DNA of 64,000 nucleotides, from positions 112,594 through 176,593 of the forward strand of contig CAWICQ010000001.1 of the NCBI GenBank assembly GCA_963834755.1, in the 5' to 3' direction. This document shows, piece after piece, positions 33,942 to 42,959 of the stretch (the stretch's first letter is position 1; each line of letters starts with the position of its first letter). A program made the position numbers and the translations under genes. This stretch comes from Dokdonella_A sp963834755 (lineage in GTDB: Bacteria > Pseudomonadota > Gammaproteobacteria > Xanthomonadales > Rhodanobacteraceae). A model generated the notes under the pieces. It made no database searches and had not been told where the DNA came from. It worked only from the letters and a program-made list of their open reading frames with translations.

Positions 33942-34130
33942 TTAGAGCGCGAAAAAGTCCACCATAGCGTTCTTCGGCTGGCGCTGCGCGACTTTTATCA
34001 CGTCTGTTTTGATTTCGCGCTTCGGCGGTGCGGCCCGATTGCCAATGAAATGGGTGATCGCGGCGCCCGAGAGCAGGGACCCGACGAACAACGCGGCCGC
34101 AATCTTCCATGGATGGCGGCGCTCGTCCAT
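33942..34130 (-). CDS. Small single-helix membrane protein
   Basis: A 62-residue frame starting MDERRHPW, followed by a hydrophobic helix (KIAAALFVGSLLSGAAITHF, residues 9-28), then a basic tail. The frame extends upstream to an ATG at 34226 (94 residues), and neither start has a clear ribosome-binding site. I do not recognise a family. It lies between the integrase remnant and another small gene on the same strand. Confidence 0.45.
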   Translation of the reverse strand: MDERRHPWKIAAALFVGSLLSGAAITHFIGNRAAPPKREIKTDVIKVAQRQPKNAMVDFFAL

Positions 34131-34247
34131 CGTACGCCGATGCCGCAGATACACGCCAATCTCACGCGGGCCACGCAAGGTCGTTTGTGAGGACGTCCTC
34201 CGGAGAGCCGATCGTCTTGTTCGCATGATCGTTGGTCATGGTGCGCC

Positions 34248-34460
34248 TCAATCGTCGAAACCACAGCCGCCGCCGAAATCGAGGCCGGAGCCGAAGCCGA
34301 TAAAGGCGGTGAAGCCATCGGAGTTGCAGTCGGTGCCGTAGATATTTCCCCGTACGTCAATCTCGGTGCCCTCGACCATCGGCAATCCGCTGGCGGGATT
34401 GATACTCCTTTCGAGTGTCTGGCGGGCGTCGAAACCGAACAACGAATTGAAACGGAACAT
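34248..34460 (-). CDS. Small hypothetical protein with Gly/Asp-rich tail
   Basis: A 70-residue protein. MFRFNSLFGFDARQTLERS at the start is amphipathic; the C-terminus is rich in Gly, Phe and Asp (FGSGLDFGGGCGFDD). GGGAG lies 7 bases before the ATG at 34460, supporting translation. It has no signal peptide and I do not recognise a family. The Gly-rich tail is reminiscent of small secreted peptides such as class II bacteriocin-like or double-glycine leader peptides, but no leader cleavage motif is convincing. Confidence 0.5.
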   Translation of the reverse strand: MFRFNSLFGFDARQTLERSINPASGLPMVEGTEIDVRGNIYGTDCNSDGFTAFIGFGSGLDFGGGCGFDD

Positions 34461-35049
34461 GGTGGTTCTCCCGATATGCCCGCGGGACCGCGGGCATATC
34501 CAGAAGAGCACGGAATTGCCAGATCGAACGTTGCGCCAAGATCTGCTCGCCCTTGCTGCTGATCGGTATGTTTTATTGGTGATGTGGCGCTATCGACCCG
34601 AAGCGGAAGTTCGTGACCGGCCGCTTTGCGGAAACAACCTACTGTAGCTGAACGCCATGTGTGGCCTGATCGATTCTGCTCGCGAACACGCTTCGCAGAA
34701 TCGATAACTCGCGGTATCGCATCAGCCACTGGATCAGCGCGCGCCGATTGGATCTAGTGATGGTAGCGTTGACCAGCACGCCCATGGCGTTGCCAAGGCC
34801 GCCAGTCGACTGCTCGTGGGTGGGCACCAGCCGAGCCTCGCGGAGCCATTTTGTTTGGTGCGCCTGACACTGCAACAAGGCGCTTACTGGATAGCTCACG
34901 TGACCGATAGGATCAAGGTCCAATTTCGCCAGCCGTCAACACCGCCTAGTGTCGCTGCCAGCGGCGTGAGCGCCAGAGCGCTGGCGCCGGTGCCAGGTGT
35001 GTGCGCTTGAAGTCGCGCGCGTGCTTTGTCTAGTTGATGAGGAGCAAAC
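34461..35049. other. Island intergenic region, no gene seen
   Basis: Across 589 bp no frame has both a ribosome-binding site and protein-like composition. A minus-strand frame at 34639-34923 (94 codons) is possible but unrecognised and unsupported. The right end carries GAGGAG before the DUF2092 gene and probably its promoter. Confidence 0.5.
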
Positions 35050-35856
35050 ATGCAGATGTCATCACGTAAAAAAGTCCGCACGCTGTTGCTGTCGGCAATG
35101 TTGGCGCTGGCCGCACCGCTGGCCGCGGAAGAAGCGGCGCCGTCTGCCAAGCCGGCGGCTGACGAAGTATCCGCTCAAGTGGTTTCGCCGCAGGCACAGG
35201 CGGTACTCGACAGCATGACGGCCTACCTGCGCGGCCTAAAAACGTTCTCGATTGCCAGCGACTCCACGCGAGATGAAGTGGTGGCATTCGGCTACAAGTT
35301 GCAGCACAACGAACATTCGAACCTCGTCGTTCAGAGGCCCGACAAGTTGCGTGCTGAACTTTCCGGCGACATTCGCAATCGCACGATCGTTTACGATGGC
35401 AAGAAGCTCGCCATGTATTCTCCGGACGACGCCGCGTATGTGCGAATCGGCGCCCCCGATACGCTCGCCAAGCTGATTGAAGGCTTGCTCAACGCAGGCG
35501 TCGAAATGCCAATGATCGACGTGCTTTACCAAGGGGCAACCGGCACCCTGACGGAAAGCGTTCATGGCGGTGTGCTGGTCGGCGATTCGACGATCGCCGG
35601 TGTCGCCTGCGATCACCTTGCGTTCCGGCAGGCGAACGTCGATTGGCAGCTCTGGGTAGAAAAAGGCGCCAAGCCGCTACCGCGCAAGATTGTGATCACC
35701 ACGCGTTACGAATTCGGCGATCCTCAATATGAGGCCGTCATGAGCTGGAATCTGCAGCCGAAGATCGACGCCGCGACGTTCGTGTTCACGGCGCCGAAGG
35801 ATGCGAACGAAGTTCCATTCAGCGACCCTGCCGCCATCCAAGACGCCACGCCGTAA
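35050..35856 (+). CDS. DUF2092-family periplasmic protein
   Basis: A 268-residue exported protein. The signal peptide is residues 1-26 (LALAAPLAAEE). From about residue 50 the DUF2092 pattern is clear: AQAVLDSMTAYLRGLKTFSI, then NLVVQRPDKLRAELSGDIRN and VYDGKKLAMYSPDDAAYV. The fold is predicted to be LolA/LppX-like, a half-barrel that carries lipid or hydrophobic molecules, so a lipoprotein- or lipid-handling role is plausible. It starts the island's rightward gene series; the next gene follows after 13 bp. Confidence 0.85.
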   Translation: MQMSSRKKVRTLLLSAMLALAAPLAAEEAAPSAKPAADEVSAQVVSPQAQAVLDSMTAYLRGLKTFSIASDSTRDEVVAFGYKLQHNEHSNLVVQRPDKLRAELSGDIRNRTIVYDGKKLAMYSPDDAAYVRIGAPDTLAKLIEGLLNAGVEMPMIDVLYQGATGTLTESVHGGVLVGDSTIAGVACDHLAFRQANVDWQLWVEKGAKPLPRKIVITTRYEFGDPQYEAVMSWNLQPKIDAATFVFTAPKDANEVPFSDPAAIQDATP

Positions 35857-35869
35857 CCGGAGATAGAAC

Positions 35870-36490
35870 ATGAACAGCACGCACAATTTCTTTTTCACTG
35901 GCGGCAGGCTGCGTACTCCTGCGCGCTATCTGGTCATGGCCGGGGCCACGCTGGCATTGGCAACCGCCGACCCGGCCGCCGCCCGTGGTAGTGGAGGTGG
36001 TGCGCGCGCTAGCGGCGGCGGCAAGATGGCGCAGAGTTCGGTTTCCGGTGCGAATCGTTCGATGGGCTCTGGCGCTGGCGCCTCCTCCGCGAACCGGGCC
36101 AGCACTGGCAACGTCAATACCAGTAATAAGGTCAATACTGGCAACACCGGCAACAAGGTCAATACCGGTAACGTCAACAACGGCAATATCAACACCGGCA
36201 ACGTCAATATCGGCAACGACGTCAATATCAATATCGATGGTGGCTACAACAACGGCTACCACGGTGGCTACCATGGTGGCTATTACCACAATCCGATCGC
36301 CGCCGGCGTCGTCATCGGTGCGGTCGCCGTTACTACGGCCGCTGTAATCGGCTCTTATTACTACGCACTGCCCCCGACCGGCTGCGCCACGGTGATCAAA
36401 GGCGGCGTTACCTATAGCTACTGCGGCAGCGTCTACTACAAGCAAACCTGGTCGGGCAACAGCGTTGTATACGTTGTGGCCAGTCCATGA
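35870..36490 (+). CDS. Exported Asn/Gly-repeat protein
   Basis: A 206-residue protein. Signal peptide to about residue 39, then a Gly/Ser/Ala-rich stretch. Residues about 78-125 are short repeats of the type NTGNVN/NTGNKVN/NNGNIN with 5-6 residue period, and a GGYHGGYYH stretch precedes a hydrophobic segment (AAGVVIGAVAVTTAAVIGSY). The end is a Cys-containing domain (GCATVIKGGVTYSYCGSVYY) found behind similar low-complexity proteins. The repeats may form a thin beta-solenoid. The stop overlaps a 16-codon frame of unclear reality. Co-transcribed with DUF2092. Confidence 0.72.
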   Translation: MNSTHNFFFTGGRLRTPARYLVMAGATLALATADPAAARGSGGGARASGGGKMAQSSVSGANRSMGSGAGASSANRASTGNVNTSNKVNTGNTGNKVNTGNVNNGNINTGNVNIGNDVNINIDGGYNNGYHGGYHGGYYHNPIAAGVVIGAVAVTTAAVIGSYYYALPPTGCATVIKGGVTYSYCGSVYYKQTWSGNSVVYVVASP

Positions 36491-36554
36491 TCGTCACGCA
36501 TGCCCAGAAAGCCAAGACCATCAAGCCGTCAAAATAAAAAGGGGGGTGCAAGAC

Positions 36555-37298
36555 ATGCGCAGCAATAACGATCGATTGGCGGCCATAATTGCAGCTCTGC
36601 TGTTCGCCGCGCCAATGAGCACTGTATTCGCAGCCGAAGGTGGCTGGGATTGGCAGATCGGTCCCGTGCTCTGGGCCCCATCACTGAGCACCAGCCTGAA
36701 GCTGGACGTACCTCCGGTCGAAACCGGAGGTACCACACGGTTTTCCGACGTCGTCAGTAAGCTGAATTTCGCACTGCCGCTGCATATGGAGGGTCAAGGC
36801 GACGATTGGGGCGTTCTCGCCGACATTCAGTACCTGTCGTCGTCGCAGAAACGCACGCGTGACAACTTCACCACCGACGCCGACCAGAAAGTCGGCGCGT
36901 TCGAGCTGGCTGGGGTGTGGAGTCCCGGTGAAACCCGTTACGAGGGCTTCGAAGTGTTCGGCGGGCTGCGTTATCTCTGGGCCAAGGTCGACGTGAAGAT
37001 CACGCCGCTCGGCGAAATCGGCTTGCTGCCGACACTCGATGTCGGCCTCGACAAGAGCTTCAGCGACTTCATGCTTGGCGGACGCTATACGGCAAAGCTG
37101 TCCGACCGTTGGTCACTGACATTGCGCGGCGATGGTTCGTGGGGCGGCACCGATGGTGTCTACACTGCGAGCGCGTTGTTTGGATACGGCAACTGGCAAT
37201 TCGGCTACAAATATCAGAAACAGAAATTTGGCGCTGCCGACAAATCTTTCGACATAGATATGTACGGGCCGGTAGTCGCGTATATGTTCAAATTCTAG
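36555..37298 (+). CDS. Outer-membrane beta-barrel protein (OmpW/porin-like)
   Basis: A 247-residue exported protein with a GGGGGG-rich ribosome-binding site before the ATG at 36555. The signal peptide ends at about residue 27 (STVFAAEGG). The rest alternates as amphipathic strands: WDWQIGPVLWAPSLSTSLKL, DWGVLADIQYLSSS, YEGFEVFGGLRYLWAKVDV, WSLTLRGDGSWGG, and ends in an outer-membrane Phe (VVAYMFKF). Length fits an eight- to ten-stranded barrel. It probably sits in the outer membrane as part of the envelope cargo; substrate unknown. Confidence 0.8.
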   Translation: MRSNNDRLAAIIAALLFAAPMSTVFAAEGGWDWQIGPVLWAPSLSTSLKLDVPPVETGGTTRFSDVVSKLNFALPLHMEGQGDDWGVLADIQYLSSSQKRTRDNFTTDADQKVGAFELAGVWSPGETRYEGFEVFGGLRYLWAKVDVKITPLGEIGLLPTLDVGLDKSFSDFMLGGRYTAKLSDRWSLTLRGDGSWGGTDGVYTASALFGYGNWQFGYKYQKQKFGAADKSFDIDMYGPVVAYMFKF

Positions 37299-37374
37299 CA
37301 AAGCAGATACGTATACATATTCTCATATTCCCATCACGCCATCTGGCGTGAATCAGCAACATCCGGAGATCGTC

Positions 37375-37860
37375 ATGCGTATATTACCGATCGTGCTTAA
37401 CCTGGCGTGCGCAGCACTGATACTGCCTTTGGTCGCAGCCGCCCAGCAACGCGCGAGCAGTCCGCCGCCGGCACAAATAGTATACCCGGCCAAAGGCCAG
37501 CCACCTGAGCAACAAAAAATGGACGAAACGGAATGCGGCACCTGGGCCGTGCAGCAGAGCGGCTATGATCCGGCAAATCCGCCGGTTGCAGCGACCGCGC
37601 AAGCCGCCCCGGTGACCGGTAGCGGTGCGCGAGTCAAAGGCGCGGCGGCGGGCGCCGCTGTCGGTGCCGTCGGCGGCAACGATGTCGGCAACGCAGCTGC
37701 GAAAGGTGCAGTCGCGGGCGGTGTGGTGAGGCGCAACAAGAATCGCGCGGCGGCGTCACAGGCCAATAAAGCGGCAGCGCAGCAACAGCAAGCGCAACTA
37801 GCGTCGTACCAGAAAGCGCGACAGGCGTGTCTCGAAGGGCGCGGCTATACGGTCAAGTAA
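37375..37860 (+). CDS. Glycine-zipper (YMGG-like) exported protein
   Basis: A 161-residue protein with signal peptide to about residue 24 (LVAAAQQ) and GGAG before the ATG. A conserved DETECGTWAVQQSGYDP segment precedes a glycine zipper (GARVKGAAAGAAVGAVGG, then GNAAAKGAVAGGVVRR) at residues about 92-125, as in Gly-zipper/YMGG families that insert in the outer membrane. The tail YQKARQACLEGRGYTVK is a frequent ending in this family. It likely lies in the envelope; function unknown. Confidence 0.78.
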   Translation: MRILPIVLNLACAALILPLVAAAQQRASSPPPAQIVYPAKGQPPEQQKMDETECGTWAVQQSGYDPANPPVAATAQAAPVTGSGARVKGAAAGAAVGAVGGNDVGNAAAKGAVAGGVVRRNKNRAAASQANKAAAQQQQAQLASYQKARQACLEGRGYTVK

Positions 37861-38214
37861 AAGCGCTGCGTGCCACTCGGCTTCTCCGTGCAAGAACAAG
37901 TTATTGAATTCGCGGCGATTCTGCTCGGTGGCTCTGCAGGGCCACCTAAGCTGCGTCTGATTTTGCAGCCGACAGTCGTGACCGCGCCCGCGATCTGTAC
38001 GCCCGACTGGGGCTTGCGATTCAGTGTGACATTTTTGTTTCCGAAGTAGGGGCGATTGTGCGGAAGGATGAACATCGTCCACGCATGCGGGACCCGATGC
38101 GTGATAAGGCAAAGTCCCATTACTTCGGCTGCAAGCGGGCAACGAACGATACGCAGATGGAAGTCAAATAGCCGATTGCTCTTTACGCATCACCACTCAG
38201 CAGAGATTGCCAAA
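37861..38214. other. Island intergenic region, no gene seen
   Basis: In 354 bp no convincing reading frame is present. It should contain the promoter of the carbonic anhydrase gene. The frames crossing it on the minus strand are not protein-like. Confidence 0.5.
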
Positions 38215-38967
38215 ATGAAAATTCGCAAACAGCTGATTGCGCTGTACACGATCGCATTACTGAATGTTGCCGCCGCTGCGCAGGCCGAAAGCGCGCACTG
38301 GGCATACAAAGGCCATGGCGGCCCGGCGGAATGGGGTTCGATGGACGCCGCGTTTGCTACGTGCAAACTCGGCGAGCTGCAATCGCCGATCGATATCCGC
38401 GCCGCGAAACCGGCCGATCTGCCGCAGATCAAATTCGACTACAAGCCGTCGCCGCTGAAGATCATCGATAACGGTCATACCATTCAGGTCAATTACGCGC
38501 CCGGCAGCTCAATCGACGTCGGCGGCGTGCGCTACGATCTCGTCCAATTTCATTTTCATCATCCCAGCGAAGAGAAGATCGACGGCAAGGCCCACGCGAT
38601 GGTCGCGCATCTGGTGCACAAGAATGCCGAAGGCAAGCTCGCTGTAGTCGCTGTCCTGCTCGACGGTGGTGGTACCAGCCAGACGATCGATACGATCTGG
38701 AAAAATATTCCCGCAGAGAAGGAAAAAGAGGTCGCCGCCGCGGACGTCAGCGTCGACGCGGCGAACCTGCTGCCTGCCAACCGCGACTACTACACATTTC
38801 AAGGGTCGCTGACGACGCCGCCGTGCAGCGAGGGCGTGACCTGGTTCGTGCTGAAGTCGCCAGTGAAAATTGCAGATGGCGAGATTGCGACATTCAGCAA
38901 GCTCTATCCATTGAACGCGCGGCCGGTTCAGCCGCTGCACGGAAGGCTGATCCAGACGACGAAGTAG
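38215..38967 (+). CDS. Periplasmic alpha-carbonic anhydrase
   Basis: A 250-residue enzyme for reversible hydration of CO2. Signal peptide residues 1-24 (AAAAQAE). Family motifs: HWAYKGHGGPAEWGSMDAAF, CKLGELQSPIDI, zinc ligands in QFHFHHPSEE (two His) and AHLVHKN (third His), and the closing LTTPPCSEGVTWFVL with the conserved Thr-Thr-Pro-Pro. Two Cys (CKLGELQ and PPCSEG) can form the usual disulfide. The enzyme is complete. It lies amid envelope genes and should act in the periplasm, affecting local pH and bicarbonate. Confidence 0.95.
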   Translation: MKIRKQLIALYTIALLNVAAAAQAESAHWAYKGHGGPAEWGSMDAAFATCKLGELQSPIDIRAAKPADLPQIKFDYKPSPLKIIDNGHTIQVNYAPGSSIDVGGVRYDLVQFHFHHPSEEKIDGKAHAMVAHLVHKNAEGKLAVVAVLLDGGGTSQTIDTIWKNIPAEKEKEVAAADVSVDAANLLPANRDYYTFQGSLTTPPCSEGVTWFVLKSPVKIADGEIATFSKLYPLNARPVQPLHGRLIQTTK

Positions 38968-39012
38968 CCCACCGCAAGAAACTCCCTCCGCGGTTGCCCC
39001 AAAGTCCCATAG

Positions 39013-39132
39013 GCGTACGCGCGCGATGCCGGCGACACCGCGCGTGCCGATTCCTATGCCAAACGGATCGAAGCTCTCGTCCCGGCTCCTGCCGAGGCGC
39101 CGCCAGGCGTCGATGGTGCCAAGGTCCAATAG
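39013..39132 (+). pseudogene. C-terminal remnant of a TPR-like protein
   Basis: A 39-codon open stretch after an in-frame TAG reads AYARDAGDTARADSYAKRIE and ALVPAPAEAPPGVDGAKVQ before TAG at 39130. The helix pattern with a final LxP is how many tetratricopeptide proteins end. No start codon or upstream portion is present, so this is probably the surviving 3' end of a deleted gene. Confidence 0.45.
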
Positions 39133-39250
39133 CGAGAGCTGAGGCCGCGCAAGATCATCTGCTCAGTAGGAACCTCGTCCGCGGTCTCAACCGGGGTGGC
39201 AGGGCGCGACTGCGTCCTGCCGCCGACACTCCAAGACTCAGGAGGAAGTC

Positions 39251-39943
39251 ATGAACAAGTTTTCGATCGCCTTGTTGTGGGCGCTCTTGTGCGCACCGTT
39301 TGCTATAGCCCTAGCCGATACACCGCCGACCAGCGAGAGCGATGCAACCAGCGCCTGGGCGGAAGGCGGTTTGGAAAAAGTCACGGTCAGGGGTTTGGAC
39401 ACGGTCTATACCAAGCCCGGCTCCAGCTTGGCCAGTTATACGAAAGTCCTGCTAGGGCCGATTTCGGTATCGTTCCGCCGTGGCTGGGAAAAACACTCCG
39501 CGCCCGGTTCGCGCATTCCGATCCGCGCGCAGGACTCACAACGCATCAAGGACAAGCTCGCCAAGCTGGTGCGCGAAGAGGTTGTCAAACAGCTCGAAGA
39601 GGGCGGGTACAAAGTCGTCGATGCAGTCGATGACGACGTGCTCGAAGTCAACATGGCGATCGTCAACCTCAACGTCAACGCGCCCGACATCCAGAGCGCG
39701 GGCCGCGTAACGACGTATGCGGTTTCGGCAGGTGAGATGACCCTCGTCGCGGAGCTGCGCGACGCTGCGACCGGCGACATCATTACGCGCGTATTCGATC
39801 GCACGCTGGCGCGCGAATCGTTCCGCCCGCAGCGTATCACCAGCGTCGACAATGCCGCCGAAGCGCGTAGCGCCGCCGCCGGTTGGGCCAAGGCCTTGCG
39901 CAGCGAACTCGATTTGGCCAAAGGCGCGGGTGGCAAGCAGTAA
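39251..39943 (+). CDS. DUF3313-family exported protein
   Basis: A 230-residue protein with AGGAGG 6 bases before the ATG. Signal peptide to about residue 24 (AIALADT), without a lipobox, unlike many DUF3313 lipoproteins. The domain runs from about residue 45: YTKPGSSLASYTKVLLGPIS, then KDKLAKLVREEVVKQLEEGG and VAELRDAATGDIITRVFDR, ending WAKALRSELD. DUF3313 resembles the LptE/GNA1162-like assembly proteins. It is followed 22 bp later by the SYLF gene, and the pairing suggests a shared outer-membrane or lipid function. Confidence 0.85.
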   Translation: MNKFSIALLWALLCAPFAIALADTPPTSESDATSAWAEGGLEKVTVRGLDTVYTKPGSSLASYTKVLLGPISVSFRRGWEKHSAPGSRIPIRAQDSQRIKDKLAKLVREEVVKQLEEGGYKVVDAVDDDVLEVNMAIVNLNVNAPDIQSAGRVTTYAVSAGEMTLVAELRDAATGDIITRVFDRTLARESFRPQRITSVDNAAEARSAAAGWAKALRSELDLAKGAGGKQ

Positions 39944-39965
39944 ATTGTTCTGACAGGAGACAGTC

Positions 39966-40541
39966 ATGAATCTTCTACGCAGCTTCGCATCGATCATGCG
40001 TTATGGGTTGGTCGTCGGTTTGTTCTTGATGTCGGCGACGGCGTTCGCCGACGCCAATGACCTGCGCGATGAAGTGCGCGCGCAATCCAAAGACGCGCTG
40101 TCGCGCCTCTACAAGGCCAGCCCTTCGGCGAAAGGGGCAGTCGAGCATGCTGCCGGCTACGCGACGTTCGACAACTTCGCAATGAAGCTCGGCCTGGCCG
40201 GCGGCGGCCGTGGCGGCGGCGTGGCCGTGTCGAACAAGACGAAAAAAGAAACCTTCATGAAGCTCGTCGAAGTTCAGGCTGGACTCGGCATCGGCATCAA
40301 GAAATATGCGCTGATATTCGTATTCGACACCGAGCAAGCGCTCGACGATTTCACCAACAGCGGCTGGGAATCCAGCACCCAGGCCACGGCTGCGGCCAAG
40401 CACGGCGATAAGGGCACAGCGTTTGCTGGTGCGGTATCGATATCGCCGGGCGTGTGGCTATATCAGCTGACCAAGAGTGGTCTTGCCGCCGAGATCACGG
40501 TGAAGGGCAGCAAGTACTACAAGGACGACGAGCTGAATTGA
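39966..40541 (+). CDS. SYLF-domain (YSC84-related) lipid-binding protein
   Basis: A 191-residue exported protein. ACAGGAGAC precedes the ATG. Signal peptide to about residue 29 (ATAFADAN). The SYLF domain covers the rest: AAGYATFDNFAMKLGLAGG, GGRGGGVAVSNKTKKETFMK, GIGIKKYALIFVFDTEQALD. In eukaryotes SYLF proteins bind phosphoinositides; bacterial ones are periplasmic and presumably lipid-binding. It is the second gene of a pair with DUF3313. Confidence 0.9.
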   Translation: MNLLRSFASIMRYGLVVGLFLMSATAFADANDLRDEVRAQSKDALSRLYKASPSAKGAVEHAAGYATFDNFAMKLGLAGGGRGGGVAVSNKTKKETFMKLVEVQAGLGIGIKKYALIFVFDTEQALDDFTNSGWESSTQATAAAKHGDKGTAFAGAVSISPGVWLYQLTKSGLAAEITVKGSKYYKDDELN

Positions 40542-40940
40542 CGGCAGCGGAGGCGTTTGCGGAGAGTGGGCGCCGTTCCTTGGATTTCGGCCCAGGCCGA
40601 AAAAGCCCGTTCAATACGGGAGCGCTCCATGAACGCATGGCCGACCACGCGTCCGACCGGTTATGCCGTTGCCGGTTCGAGCTGAGCGTTCCTGATCACG
40701 GCCAAGATGGGACCAAAGGCCAACTGCGGAACCGAGTGCGCCGTGCCTAGAATCGATTCGGCAGAGATCGGGAGGTCCGGCGCAAGGCCCGCTTGGGGAC
40801 TCGCCTGTCCGCGGGCCGGCATCGCGGTGTTGGCGGCTGAGCTCAGGTAAAGAATGTCTGCTAAGCGCGACGAGTCGAGTCGACCAAAGCGATCGGTCGA
40901 TGTAGATGGCAAGTATCACTACCGTTCATTGGAGATGGTC
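40542..40940. other. Island intergenic region, no gene seen
   Basis: The 399 bp before the DUF3604 gene contain no supported frame. A minus-strand frame at 40661-40912 has only a TTG start and no ribosome-binding site. A GGAG at 40931-40934 serves the DUF3604 ATG at 40941. Confidence 0.5.
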
Positions 40941-42956
40941 ATGCTACGTTCCCAACTCGCAATATCGGTTGCATTTGCGCTGGCTGCCGCGACACCTTTC
41001 AGTGTGTGCGCCCAAACGAAGTCTGGGCAAGTCACCACGCCGTCAACTGCCGCTGCGCCAGCCGAACCGGCGAAGGCCGGCTACCCGACACGCGTCTTCT
41101 TTGGCGATACCCATCTGCACACCGCGTTGTCGTTGGACGCCGGCGCCTCCGGGACCAAGCTGATGCCGGAAGATGCTTATCGCTTCGCCAAAGGCGAGGA
41201 AGTTACCGGCGCCAGTGGCCAGAAGGCGAAGCTGTCGCGCCCGTTGGATTTCCTCGTCGTGGCCGATCATTCCGACCAGATGGGCTTGATCACCGACCTG
41301 ATAGCCGGCAAGCCCGAGATCCTGGCCAATCCGATGGCCAAGGGCTGGTACGACCAGATGAACGCCGGCAAGGGCGGCGAGGCGATGATGAGCATCGTCA
41401 CCGCCTTCGGGCAGGGCAAGTTCCCAAAGGAAATCATGTACAACCCCGGGTCGAAGGGCTATCGGGACACTTGGCAGCGCATCATCCAGGCCGCAGAAGG
41501 CGCGAACCAGCCTGGCAAGTTCACGGCCTTCATCGGCTACGAATGGACTTCGCTGGTAACCGGCAACAACCTGCATCGCAACGTGATCTTCCGCGACAAC
41601 GCCGACAAGGCGAGCCAGGTCGAGCCGTTCACAAACTATCCGCCGGGAAGTTCCAATCCGCGCGACCTGTGGAATTGGATGCAAGCCTATGAAACCAAGA
41701 CCGGCGGCCAGGTGCTGGCGATCGCGCACAACGGCAATCTCAGCAACGGCATGATGTTTCCGTTGATCGAGTCGTTCAACGGAAAGCCCATCGATCGCGA
41801 ATACGTCGAGACGCGTGCCAAGCGCGAACGTCTCTACGAAGTCACACAGATGAAGGGCGATGGTGAAACCCATCCCTATCTGTCGCCGAACGACGAGTTC
41901 GCCGATTTCGAGCGATGGGACAAGGGCAACCTCGACCTGACAGCGAGCAAGCAGAAGTCGATGCTGGAGTTCGAGTACGCTCGCTCCGCGTTGAAGAACG
42001 GCCTGAAAGTCGAAGCGCAGCTCGGCACCAATCCCTACAAGATCGGCCTGGTCGGCAGCACCGATTCGCATACCGGCATGTCCACCGCCGACGACAACAA
42101 CTTCTGGGGCAAGACCGCACCGAACGAACCCAACCCGCATCGCTGGGAACATCCCTTCATCAAGACCGAAAAGGGCGTGATCATGGGCTGGGAACAAATG
42201 GCGTCGGGATACGCCGCTGTCTGGGCCACGGGCAACACGCGCGAAGCGCTGTTCGACGCAATGCAGCGTCGCGAAACCTATGGCACCACGGGGCCGCGCA
42301 TGACGGTGCGCTTCTTCGGCGGCTGGAACTACACGGCAGCCGATGTAGCGGGCGACTTGGCTGCCGCCGGCTACGGCAAGGGCGTGCCCATGGGCGGCGA
42401 CCTGAGTGCCGCTGCGGCTGGCAAGTCACCGACGTTCCTCGTCGCTGCCCTGAAGGATCCCGAGGGCGGAAATCTCGATCGCATCCAGATCATCAAGGGC
42501 TGGATGGATGCCAAGGGCGCGTTGCACGAACAAGTTTATGACGTCGTGTGGGGCGGTGATCGCAAGCCGGGCGCGAACGGCAAGCTGCCGCCGGTCGGCA
42601 GCACGGTCGACGTCGCCAATGCTACCTGGACCAATACCATCGGCGCCGAGTCGCTGATGAAAATGTGGCAGGACCCGAGCTTCGATCCGAAGCAACGTGC
42701 GTTCTATTACGTTCGCGTGCTTGAAATCCCCACGCCGCGGTGGACCGCGTATGACGCAAAGCGTTTCAGCGTGAAGATGGCCAAAGAAGTGCCGATGACC
42801 ACGCAGGAGCGCGCCTATACCTCGCCGATCTGGTACACACCAGCGGCTGCGCTCGCCGAGAATGAGGCGAAGAGGCGCGCGCCGAAAGTGCCGTCTGCAC
42901 CTGCAAAGGAGACGAAGCCGGCCGTGACGACGCCGTACGAGCCCGATGTGGACTGA
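40941..42956 (+). CDS. DUF3604 protein, PHP-like metallo-hydrolase, exported
   Basis: A 671-residue exported protein. GGAG lies 6 bases before the ATG at 40941, which gives a proper signal peptide (residues 1-22, ending SVCAQ). The DUF3604 domain begins with VFFGDTHLHTALSLDAG, a PHP-type HxH metal motif; LDFLVVADHSDQMG and VGSTDSHTGMS add further likely metal ligands. The domain covers most of the protein; a Pro-rich tail closes it. Metal-dependent hydrolase activity, substrate unknown, is the best guess. It is followed 3 bp later by the parvulin gene and then the HupE/UreJ-like gene: one operon. Confidence 0.88.
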   Translation: MLRSQLAISVAFALAAATPFSVCAQTKSGQVTTPSTAAAPAEPAKAGYPTRVFFGDTHLHTALSLDAGASGTKLMPEDAYRFAKGEEVTGASGQKAKLSRPLDFLVVADHSDQMGLITDLIAGKPEILANPMAKGWYDQMNAGKGGEAMMSIVTAFGQGKFPKEIMYNPGSKGYRDTWQRIIQAAEGANQPGKFTAFIGYEWTSLVTGNNLHRNVIFRDNADKASQVEPFTNYPPGSSNPRDLWNWMQAYETKTGGQVLAIAHNGNLSNGMMFPLIESFNGKPIDREYVETRAKRERLYEVTQMKGDGETHPYLSPNDEFADFERWDKGNLDLTASKQKSMLEFEYARSALKNGLKVEAQLGTNPYKIGLVGSTDSHTGMSTADDNNFWGKTAPNEPNPHRWEHPFIKTEKGVIMGWEQMASGYAAVWATGNTREALFDAMQRRETYGTTGPRMTVRFFGGWNYTAADVAGDLAAAGYGKGVPMGGDLSAAAAGKSPTFLVAALKDPEGGNLDRIQIIKGWMDAKGALHEQVYDVVWGGDRKPGANGKLPPVGSTVDVANATWTNTIGAESLMKMWQDPSFDPKQRAFYYVRVLEIPTPRWTAYDAKRFSVKMAKEVPMTTQERAYTSPIWYTPAAALAENEAKRRAPKVPSAPAKETKPAVTTPYEPDVD

Positions 42957-42959
42957 CGC

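Noticed and set aside
36100..36230. CRISPR-like spacing of short repeats
   Set aside because: The repetition is codon-level (Asn-Thr-Gly-Asn units) inside an open frame, with no uniform repeats and spacers.
40661..40912. 83-codon minus-strand frame before the DUF3604 gene
   Set aside because: It starts only with TTG, lacks a ribosome-binding site and matches no family I know.
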